A stretch of 64,000 nt of DNA, taken from assembly GCA_964017195.1 (NCBI GenBank), contig OZ024890.1, forward strand, positions 66,514,367 to 66,578,366. Direction: 5' to 3'. The DNA comes from Siderastrea radians. Lineage: Eukaryota; Cnidaria; Anthozoa; Scleractinia; Rhizangiidae. Made by a program: the position numbers and the translations under genes. Within the stretch, counting starts at the first letter, position 1. Each line of letters begins with the position of its first letter. A model generated the notes under the pieces. That model worked only from the letters and a program-made list of their open reading frames with translations. It ran no database searches and had not been told where the DNA came from. Of this stretch, positions 12,301 through 24,300 are shown one piece after another.

Positions 12301-15300
12301 TTTAATATTTTTTCTTCCAACATTTATTACTCCATCCTCATCTTTACCAAAAGGTTTCTTGCAAATGTGACATTCTTTGGCTCTTTGGAAACTTTCCTTA
12401 TCCTCGTTTGTCATTTTGAGAGGTTTTGTAAAGTGCTTTTTTACAACCTCTTGACAGTATTCAACTTCAGCCAACATGTCTTTCATAAACTTGTGAATGG
12501 TCATTTCCCCTCTGTAAATTTTGATTGGTTTTGAAAAATTATCGTCATAACAGCAAACAACTTTATAACCATATCCGCAAGCTGTATGTTTTTGATATTG
12601 CACGGTGTGAGATTTTTTTTGTGAAACTTTTTCGGTGATGGCTTCAAAATCAGCATAAATCACAAAAGGTGCCGGCAACTGTTTGCGATAATTTTTGAAT
12701 GCAATTTTTGATCCAGGTTCTGGCATTTTAATAGCTTGTTTCCCATTAATTTCAAAACAATCAACTGTATGATTGTTCAATACCCCTTTAGAGCTAAAAC
12801 CTTGAAGACAGTACATACAGAAATGCTTTCTTCCCTTGTGCTTTGTTTGATTGTACATGAATTTATTAAAGTCCTTTAATAAACAATAATGTCCCACCTC
12901 TCCTTCGGTTATTAAGAGCAGATTCAAACAAGAGTTAAACTTTTCTTTTGAAACGTAAATTGGAAACTGTTGTTTTTCCTCATAACCGAAGACATTAACA
13001 CGAATATTATTCTGTTTCTCTATTTTGTTGTATTGTTTTACAGAAACGGGGAACTCAATTCCTGAGTAATCCAATTTTTCTACATATTTTTTGTCACACT
13101 TTTTTATTCTCTGTGGATCTTTATCCTGAGGTAAGAGGTGGCGAATGTGGCACCAACGAAAACATTCATCATCCTTATTTTTCATGTTTATAATGCCTTT
13201 GGCTGGGTTTTGCAGCTCTTTGGGTAATGGAATATATGAATAACCTCTGAGTGGCCTGTACTTTATAACATTAATAAAATGACCATCAACTGATTTGATA
13301 GTCCATCCCGATCCTTTTGAAATCCATTTTTGAATCTTATTTAGAATCTGTTGTTGTGTTATTTGCAACAATTCTGCAATCTCTACGTCGTTTGTTACTG
13401 TTTGTTTTTCTGCGTTCAAATAAGCTTTCTCTTCAATCAACTCATCTCCATTCTGTTTTTCAAACTTAATCTTCAACGTTTCATTGAATTTCAAGCCTTT
13501 CATTTCATTTAAAATATTTAATAGATTGTTCTTAATTACTAAACGGGTCTTCTGAAGTTGAATTAATGGGTCTTGTCTGTTTATGAGACCAATTTCATAT
13601 GATCTTGTAAACCCTCGAAGGGCTTTTTCTTTCTGTGTGAAAGTCGGTTCAACCACTTTATAAATATTTTCCAACCACTTTCTCCATTTAATATTTTTTT
13701 TATTTTGCTCTTCAATAACTTTATCAGCATTTTTCAACCACTCTTCCCAATTAATAACGTTTTCAGTTGTTTTTTGAATCACATTTGGTAGCTTATTGAG
13801 TGTTGTTGTAACAACTGTTGGTTTGAGGATGGGGACGTTAATCTCAGGTACTTCACCAAATAAGCTAGGGCATTCTCTTGGTGTTGGTCTTGGTTTTTTG
13901 GTACTCTTACGAGGTGTTGGAACAGGTGGTCTTGGTTTATAAGTTCTTGGTGTTGGAATTGGTTTGGTATTATTTTGATTCAAAAGTAATTCGATAAGTT
14001 TTGATTTGCTAAGTTTATTTAAACTAGCTTTGGTCATTTCTATTTGCGAATCCATTCTTCTTATTTCTTGTATACAAGATTTTTTAAATTATTTTTTCAT
14101 TTCAAGTTTTACGAAATGAAAAAGTTCAAGCAAAAGATAATATTACCTTATTTCCATCCTTATCCACAAATGCATTTCCACAGTTTGCGTAATAATGAAC
14201 CAAATTATACTTTTTTTCCAACACTTTTGCACACTGATAGATGCTTTTACATTTTGTAACAACCTGTGTATCAACATTGGTAATAAACACCTCCCTTGCA
14301 TTACTTGGTCTTTTATACACTTTTTCATCTAAATTCAACTCTTTTGCCAGCTCTTCTTTTGAGAGTTTATTTGAAAATCTGATATTTTTTCCTACAGCCA
14401 TTCTACGCATTTCTTGAAGAGTTAAAATTTTTGTCATTTTACTTTTATTGTATGCAAGATTTTTTTAAAATTCATTTTCACATCAGATCGTTAATATCTA
14501 CCCATGAATTGAATTTTTCTGGGTAACCGCTCCACTTCACTAAAGCTTTACCTTTTCGAGCATCTCGTCGAATCACTTTTTCAATACGGTAAACGTCTTG
14601 AACAGCCTTCTGCATCTCCTGTTCATAAAAAGAACCTGATATCTCCTCACCACTGAGATCTTTGAGTCTGTAAGTAATCGGATTGGTGTATTGTATCTTA
14701 TCAACTGTGAAAACTTCTTCTGTCCAATTGGCTGCGTATCCTTTGTCAAAGACAGGACGTTTGTACTTAGATATTCTAACCTTATCACCAACTCTGAACT
14801 TTGACTTTGTTGAGATTGGCTTCATATCACCGTATAGATTAAAGTAAACAACTCCTTCATTTTTCTTTTCGCTTGCTTCCGTGGGTGTCATCTTTATGCT
14901 TGAATGTCTGGTGTTGTTATACTGTTTCACTAATTTTGGTAACATTTCAAGATACTGTGTATTCCCCTGAACAGTAAACTGTTTCCACATTTTGGTTTTA
15001 ATTGTACGGTTCCATCTTTCGCAAACTGACGACTTTTCCTCATTCTCAGTTGAGTACAAGGTTATTTTATTCTTATCAAGTAGTTCCTTAACATGTTTGT
15101 TGTAATACTCTTTCCCTTTATCAGTCCAAAGATATTGTGGTTTACGCCCATCTTTAAATATTGTTTTGAATGCATTCATAACGGTTTCACCCTTTTTGTC
15201 TTTTAATGGGACGATCCAACCATATTTACTAAACACATCGAGTACCATTAGAAGATATCTAAAACCCTTATTCCATCGACTGAATTTTTGCATCTCAACG

Positions 15301-18300
15301 ATATCTGAACACCATGTCTCGTCAATATGGTTTACAATTACCCGCCGCCGGGTGAAGTTACGCTTTATCGGTTTATGAAGCTCATCAGCTAATTTTTCTT
15401 GCCAGTTTTCTTCACTCGACGGCCTTTTCAGTTTAAACCAAGACCAAGTTTTTGCTTTGTATTGATCATATTTCGCGCGATCCAATGGCCCCATTGTCTC
15501 TCATTATAAGGAACAAAATCCAATGATTTGACCATTTTCCTATCGGCTTTGTTTTTACATTTTTTGTCATCTTTGCAAACAGAATAATCGACATCGTGTT
15601 GCATCGCTATGGCATCAGTCTTGCCGGTCGGTTTATCGTATATCTCAAGTATTTCCCCTGTTTTTTCATCCCATTTAACCTGATTTTCAAGATCGTTGTA
15701 GGGGCCTGTGTATTTATGCCCTGGAAGAGTCCAACCACCTTTTGGTTTAGGGAGTTTTCCAATGGCTTTATGTATATCTAAACTTCCACCGTCCAAATCC
15801 TTCCTGTCGGTTTTATACTTTCTATTTGGTCGTATCTTTGTTGATAATTGATCAAGCATTTCCGATCCTGTTTTTTGAATAAAAGGAGCCGCTCTTTCCA
15901 AAGCATAATCGAGAGCCTTTTTCTGCAGTTTTGGATTTCTCAAGGCTTCTGATCCATAATATCTCCCCATTTCAACTGCTTTTTTCCCAAGCCATGGAAT
16001 ACCATGATGAATCAACATATCAGTCCCTGTGGATGCCATCGTATCCAAAATGCCCGCCCCTTCAGACGGGCTAATTAGTTTCCCGTTTGTTTCACGAATC
16101 TAGTTTTAGTTATTCCACATTCAGCACATGTGCAAAAGAACATTAGTCGACCGTTTTTTGCATATTTATATCCTGAGGGTTCAACGCACTCAGTTTCTTT
16201 TCTTTGTTTTACGCAATATGTTTTCATTTATATTATATTAGGATTTTTAAAATATTTTTCAATGAATTTCTCATTTTTCATTGTATTGTTAACATCAAAT
16301 ACTTGTAAAAGGTTAAAGTATGATGAACCCTTATTCATCTCATTCAAAAAGTATAAACAAAAATATCCACAAGTCGTTGTGCTTAAATGTTGTATTTGGT
16401 TATTTTGATGAATCAGAGTGAGATTTTTTTTCTCTGCATGATTCACAATTTCTTGAAATGGTGGTAACCCAAAACTGTCGAAATAATTGATTATTCCATC
16501 CTTTACAAATGTTGCGACCCAATGACTTCCACTCATATACGACGGCTCAAGATTGTAAATGAAAAACGCCATTTTGTGGTTGTGTGGAGCAGTTTGTTCT
16601 CTTGATAAAACACCACCTTTGTCAATTGGAATTCTGAGATGCCGGCACCATTTTATCAAATCGTGATTGCTTAATGGCACATTTTTGAGGAATTTCAAAG
16701 TATTGTTCCCAACAGTGGAATCCCATTGAATGGACTGTTTTTCCCAAGGAGTAACCCTTTTCCCGACTTTTTTTTTTTCTTCCCTCCACCAAAGTTTTCC
16801 CATGTTCCATAAAATGGAGGTGGTGGTTGATATATTCCCATTCTGGGAGCCGATCCACCATCTTTCAAAGGGGGTTTTCCAATTCTGGGGACCCCTCCTG
16901 AACCACCCACCATCTTTTTGAAGGCTTCAAGAGCAAGTGGAACACCGATCGACGCAAGAAGTGTACCAAGAAAACCACCAGTTTGTTTTTGTGTTGGTTT
17001 AATATGAACACCAGAACCAGTTTGCAGAGCATTTAAAACATCCTTTTTCTGTTTATTGCTCAAAAGATGTTTATTTTCAATGAGTTGATGTATTTGAGCA
17101 AAAGGAATCATGAAACCATCTACCTGCGAACCTTTTCCAGATATCTTTTTCACAATCTGAGATGCTCCTTCTGAAGCAGCACCGGCGAGAGCTGATAATC
17201 CCACTGTTTTTGCCAATGTTGGCCCGAAAGTTCGAGCGAGTGACAAGATTGATGTCAAAAGCGAACCACCCACTTGTTTTCTAATATTGGTTTTAGCCAG
17301 TTTTATTTCCATTCCTTTATTCATATTTCTGTTCTTTTCCAACCTTTTAACGATTGTTGAAGGAACAAGAAGAGTATCACTTCCGGAAAGGGCATCATTT
17401 TTCAACCTCAGGGTAATTGTTTCACGGTTGTGAAAAGCTTTACTAAGTTTCTTTTTTTGATTTTCGGAAAGCGTTACATTTATTTCGTATAGTTCTACCA
17501 TATTTATTTTATTTCAACAAAATAAAATAAATTCACAATTTTTCATTGATATTTTCCATCATTTTCAAACTCTTCAATTATTTTTCCTACATTCTTAAAG
17601 ATAGAATATTCTTTTGAGTTAGGTGAGGTATTTAATAATGAATAATCTAAAATAAATTTAAAACACACAATATTATTTTTGCGGGCATTTTCCAACCTTT
17701 CAACAACCGTTGGAGGAGTATAAAGTCGAAAATTTTTCAACCCTTTATCATTTATTGAAGGAACAAGCCAAAAAAAATTATCATACATTTTAGAAAAAGT
17801 TTCTTTACAAATCCTATTATAATATCCTTTCCAAACAAATGACTCGGGGAAAGTTTCTTTATCAGATACAAATTCATCAAACTTATTCCAATTAATTGAC
17901 TTTTCAGGAACAAGAAGAGTATCATTTCCGTAAAGGGCATCATTTTTCAAATACAGTGAGATTTTTCTACGGCTAAAATAAGCACTAATAATTTTATCTT
18001 TCTGTTCTCTTGAAAGTGTAACATTTATTTCATATATTTTTGTTTCCATTTATTTTATTTCAACAAAAAAAAAATAAATTCATGATTTTTTTTTTAAACA
18101 ATCAGTTTTTCAATATTATGAGTGACAGAATCTTTTGTCAAGTCATTTATTAATGAATAATCCAAAAATATATCCATTCCTTTATACTCTTCTTGTCGTC
18201 TACTTTCCAACCTTTCAGCAATTGTTGGATAATACATAGTTCTATAAAGTTTCCTCCTTTCATCATTAGTTAAATTTTTGAAAATATTATTGAAAGTTGC

Positions 18301-21300
18301 TTCATCAAGAATCTCACCTTCCTTCCTTTTTAATGGCTTTTTTGAAGGAACAAGAAGAGTATCACTTCCGGAAAGGGCATCATTTTTCAACCTCAGGGTA
18401 ATTTTTTCACGGTTGTCAAAAGCTTCACAAATTTTTTCTTTCTGATACTTTGAAAGTGAGACATTTATTTCATGTAGTTCGATATCCATTTATTTTATTT
18501 AACGAAATAAAATAAATTCACGATTTTTTAAATCAAACCATCATAAGTTCATTTCCAACCTTGTTGACAATAACCTCATTTTCATAAAATACGATAGCAT
18601 GAGCTCTCACATTGGCTGTTGGTGCTGCATTCAATCTGTAGTTTAAAATCAGTTGTTTTGGATCTCGAGTAATAGACTCTTTTTGGTAGGTTAGATCAAA
18701 ATAAACAAGACCGTAAATAGATGTGAAATTATGTATATTCAACTGCGTTCCTGTATTAAAATCATTCTTTCGAAAAGCATAAGACATTAGATCGTTGAAG
18801 ATTCTCACTTTTGAATCGGTGTCGTAGTCTAATTCAGGATAAAAAATACTGTTTCCATACTCCAAACGACACGATGCAAGAGAGCTATTGGTATCGGCTG
18901 CATTCAGCTTGAAAGTATTAAAAATGTAAGGAGTTCTCTCAGATTCCTCATTGTTTGGGGCACCAGTTCTCTGTAGATAAATGAATACATGTTTAACATT
19001 GTCAATGGCTGGGGTAATTTGAAACATGTTTTGAACTGCTCTTGTATCTGCACTCTGAACGTACATATCTTTCATATACGTCCATTTGGTTGGTTTGAGA
19101 AAATCTCTCACAAATTCACCGTATGCACTATCTTTAGGAGTTAATCTCGGAAGCCAAAGATAAAATCTTGTAACAACCACCCGCCCATCATCAGCAGCGG
19201 CCGCTTTGTGAATCAATTCATTATCATCATTCAAATCCATTTCGAATGTGATCTGCATGGGAGGAAGCATCTGGTCTTCCAATTCCTCAAAGAAACTGTA
19301 TCTGTTCAACGGAATGATTTCATTTATGCTTTTAGCTCCACCACCACCATTGTTCTGGTTTGCTTGAGTTAAAATTCGCCTTGCTTCAAAACCCGAATTT
19401 GTATTCGCTGTTGAATCTTCTGTGTCAAGATACCAAAAACTATTTTTTGCTACTGACCTGCTAAAATCATCACTAAACTCCAGCAAATTTTTGATATTTA
19501 TGATTCTATGAATGTTGTTAGTATCATACACTGTTTTGCCAGCAGATTTGATAACCATATGTTTGATGAGAGAATGTGCCCCATTAATTATCGAAATTCG
19601 GTCAGCAGCTGCAAAACCGGATCCATCAGCTTTCTTTTGAAGCTCTTTGGTTACCTCAAAATATCCATTGAAATAATCGAAAAAAGTGGATCTGTCGGTT
19701 ATTGTGAATTTATATCCTGTTTTTTTCTGAGTACTGTTGTTTCCAGGTTGTTCAATGATATTGACAGGGGAGAATCTAACCATTTCATATCTCTGCAGTT
19801 TATCACTTGTTCTGAAACTCATCTTTTATTTATATATTTAAAACTTTTTTATTTTTTATTTTTTTGTTTTATACCCACTTCCGGAAATCAATCTATTCAA
19901 TATCACGTTGTGATCTTCTTCTTTTTGTTTGTTTGTTGCTTTTGGAACTTTTTTTCCCAAAGACTGAAGGTCTTTCATGAAAAGATGACCTGATTTTTCA
20001 GCAACTTTTTCAACAACTTTTTTACCAAGTTTATCACCAGCACTTTCTATCCCCGATTTCAAAGCTTTTTTAGCAACAGGTTTTAAAACTTTATCCACAA
20101 TCATTTTTATGGGTTTGAAAATATTATCCACAATTAAACCTGACCCTTTATGTTTGTAAACAAATCTTCCAAGACTTGGATGAAAAATTCGTTTGTAATT
20201 GTATGTTGACATTTTATAATTATCTTTTATTTTATTTTTTTTCTCTCAAACTCAGAGAAAATGATGTATCGGCGTCGTTTAAATCAATAATTCGTCTTTT
20301 TCCATCGGTAATGTAAATCCGCAGAGTGTCTATCATGTACTTATTCACTGGGTAATATTTAACTCTCATTGGCTCCTTGGTGAAAGCATAAGATGGTTGT
20401 AAATCATTTGTTCCAAATGTGTAAATAATATCCGTTTCATGTTCATCAACAAGACTCTCCGAAATGAGATCACAATGTATGTTCAAAATCTCTGTATCTT
20501 GACTGAGATTTGGTGTGTAGTCACCATTACTTGAACTGGTTAAAATTCGTTTGTTGAAGCCAATTAGATCGCTAAAATTCGATGTTGTCAGGTCCAGTTG
20601 GTATTTTGTTGCAAGATTTACTGTTGTTTTGAAAGTCGTGTTGTTGAAATGCAATGTAATTGGATACGTGGTCGAGCTTGAAGTTTTTATTTTTGTCTGT
20701 TGCTTGATGAAATAATTGAAACTGACATAATTCCATACACCCGGTGGGAATATTATATCTTTCCAAGTTTTTCCACCATCTGAAGAGTATTTTATTTTTT
20801 GGTTGTTCAACTCTGATGTAATATTGTACCATGTGAAAGCCATGGATAAACGATCTAAACCGAGTTCATATTGTTTGTTTGAATCAAGTATTATTGGTTG
20901 ATTATATCTGATTGTGAAATCGCTAGGCTTATTTTTTGTTTGATTCTTAACGTTGTGAGAGGATAAAACTAATGTAGTGTTCATTTGTTCATTCACAAGA
21001 AAAAGTTTTTATAAATTTTGTTGTAGTGGGATTTATTGATTATGTGATTTTTCAGTAAAATATCGAGAATAGCAACGCCAGTGTTTCTTAGCTCTATGCT
21101 ATTATTACCAGCACCAATTGATCCAATTATTAAATCTAACTTTTTAATGGCTTCTTTAGGATTGATGAAAACAGCACTTGCATTCCCGCCTCGTTTTGTT
21201 GCCTTTCTTTTGAGACCAGAGCCTTTAATACTCTTCAACTTATTTTGGTTATAGTTGATATAATCGTTGAGAACTTTTCGAGTATCGTCGATGACCTTTC

Positions 21301-24300
21301 TTCTGAATTGCGCTTCGGATTGGCTTATCAAACCTTTATTCAACTGCTTTGTAATGTGTGTTTTGTAACCTGGAAGTTGTTGTCTTTTCTTGACGGCATT
21401 TTCGATTTTTTTCGACAAGAAAGAATGTCTTGTTTTTTCTGTCATATCTTCTCTTTCGAGTTGTGCTTCAATGTCATCATAGTTGGCCAATCCAAGTTCA
21501 TCTAAAGTTTCATTTATTCTGTCTTCTTCAAAAATCTCATAATCTGGAACTTCGTATTCTGGGGGGTCTTCAAGTTGTTGCATATACTCCGGATTGACAT
21601 ATATTTGTTTTTTACCTGTTTCCAAATCTTTGAGAACATCATCATATGAGGGCGGTTTTGGAACAAGCTGTTTTGCAGTTTGTGGTTGAACCCCTTCATC
21701 AAACAAATCTTCAAGATTAAAATCTGGTATTCCTTCATCTTCAATATTGATACCATAATCTGGAACCCCTGCTTTTTTCCTTTGCAACCGTCTTTTAATA
21801 GGTTGAGGTTGCGTCAACTCCTTCAAACCGGATGTTATTGGTTTGAAAAGCTTTTCTGCTTCAACATCACTCATTGTATCGGTTATTTTCTTTTGTTGCA
21901 GCGTTTCCCTGATAGTATTGATATCTTGACCAATTTTCGATCTTTTTTCAGCCATTTCTTTCCACTTGAGTAGACTCATTTTATTTCATTGAAACAAAAA
22001 AAATATTTTTTTTGTTTCAATTGAATATAAAAAAGCTCGCATGGCGTGTCGCATGGCGTGTCGCATGGCGTGTCGCATGGCGTGTCGCATGGCGTGTCGC
22101 ATGGCGTGTCGCATGGCGTGTCGCATGGCGTGTCGCATGGCGTGTCGCATGGCGTGTCGCATGGCGTGTCGCATGGCGTGTCGCATGGCGTGTCGCATGG
22201 CGTGTCGCATGGCGTGTCGAATGGCGTGTCGAATAAAATTATTCAGAAAAATTCTATTGTAAATTAATAAAATGGAAATACCAAACTATGATGTAAAAGG
22301 TGATGAAAATAGTAATTTTACCCAATTATATCCTTATATGCCAGATAGATGCTTCAGAATGTTAATCTGCGCTCCGAGTGGGAGTGGTAAAACCAATCTT
22401 TTACTTCATATGATTAAAAAACCCCTGTTATTTTATGATAAGATTTATCTGTACGCAAAAAACTTGCAGCAAAACAAGTATCAGCATTTGTTGAAAGAAT
22501 TTGAGCCTCTTTCGAAAAAATATGGTTATAATATCATTGAAGGGAGCAACGGTGAGATAATTCCTCTGGATAAAATGGTTGATGGGAATCAAAAATTGAT
22601 CATTTTCGATGATTACCTCAACACCGGCGCCAAAAATGATCGAGAAATACGAAACTATTTCACAAACTCGAGGAATAAAAATTGCAGCTGTATCTATCTG
22701 TCACAGTCTTTTTACAATACAGATAAAACCATAAGATTAAACTGTTCGCATCACTGCATTTACGATTTTCCGAGTAAAAACGAACAAAGAATGATATGTC
22801 AAGAAATAAATGTTGATAAAGATGACTATATCTCGGCAACAAATAAACCTTATACTTTTTTATATGTTGATAAGCCGCGAAAATTTATTGCAAAAAATTT
22901 TACTGAAATAATCTGAATATTTAATAAATGAGTAGATTTTACATGGGAATATTGAATTTCAATCATTCAATGAATTCAAGAGATCTCAGAGGTTTACCTG
23001 GTATTGGATTCAAATTAGATGCTAATAATGATTATGATATGCAGAATAAAAAATTAGTGAATGTAAAACAAGGAACCAATAATGATGATGTGGTTACAAA
23101 AAGCCAGTTAGATAGTGAAATAGCTAAGGTCCCAAGTGCGGATACAACTCAGTTTGTGAAAAAGACAGGGGCAACTATGATTGGAGACCTAATTTTGCAA
23201 CCACAGCCGTACCCAATTCATGGAAACACGAATAAAGCCATCTCTTATAATACAGCCCGGAATATATTCTTGAGTAAAAAAGAAGGCGGGTCTATGCTAC
23301 AATCTTTAGACATGAACAACCATTTCATAACAAATATCAAAGACCCAGTTAATTCAGACCATGGAGTAAATAAAAAATATGTTGATAATCAGCTTGCGAA
23401 AAAATTAGATAATGACACTACTATTGATATGAAAGATAATGCGATCACCAATGTCAAATTTCCAGTAAACCAAAAAGACGTTGCTACTGTAGAATATATT
23501 ACTAACACGCAGAAAAATTATCTCAAACTTGATGGCACAACAAGTATGTCGGGAGACTTGAATTTAAATAACAATAAAATTGTTAACTTACAAACCGATT
23601 CAAAAAATTCGAAATCCGCAGTTAATGTTGAGTTGATGGAAAATGAAATAACAGGTTTGAGAAATCTTGTCACTCAAAAAATTCATGAAACTCAAATTAT
23701 TAATTCAGGACAAAAAAAAGATGCCTTCAGATATTTAATGGAAAACGACGACGAATCTTCAAGTGAATCAAATATTCAGGTTTTGGGTATTGTTGATTTT
23801 TCCAAATCTCCACATCAAATTAATAAAAAAGCTTACCAACTTAAACTCCTATTTCAAAAAAGCTCGCCAAACCAGTATCAATCACGCCTCGGTTTTAACC
23901 TTTTTAAACTTCCTGTTGGGTACTATACTTTCGTGGTTGAATGGTTTCCGCCGGAAATGAGTGAGTTGAGTGTGGCAGTACAAGGCACTACGATTTCAAT
24001 TTCTAATTATGCGACAAAAACATTCGAAAACTATACCAAAACAGTTGTCAATTTTCATCGATGGGGTAGCTCGCCTCCGCAATTTATTTATATTGATCTA
24101 CAGGGTACAGTTACTTTTCCATCACTTTTAACAATTGGACATCTTATTGTTTATGGTGTAAAAGAAACAATTTCAAACGTTGACCCAAGTGTCTATGACA
24201 CCGCTTTTGCTATTGAGAATGGTAAGATGGTGATGGAAACAGATTTATCTTTAAACGGGCACAATTTGCGTGGTTCCATTCACTATATACATGGGTATTT

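Noticed and set aside
22041..22232. CRISPR-like array
   Set aside because: Units are contiguous without spacers and the context is a eukaryotic transposon.
22012..22267. Several overlapping open frames made of MACR, VAWR, GVSH or HAMR repeats
   Set aside because: They arise from the 12-bp minisatellite, which is open in all frames; no frame shows coding character beyond the repeat.
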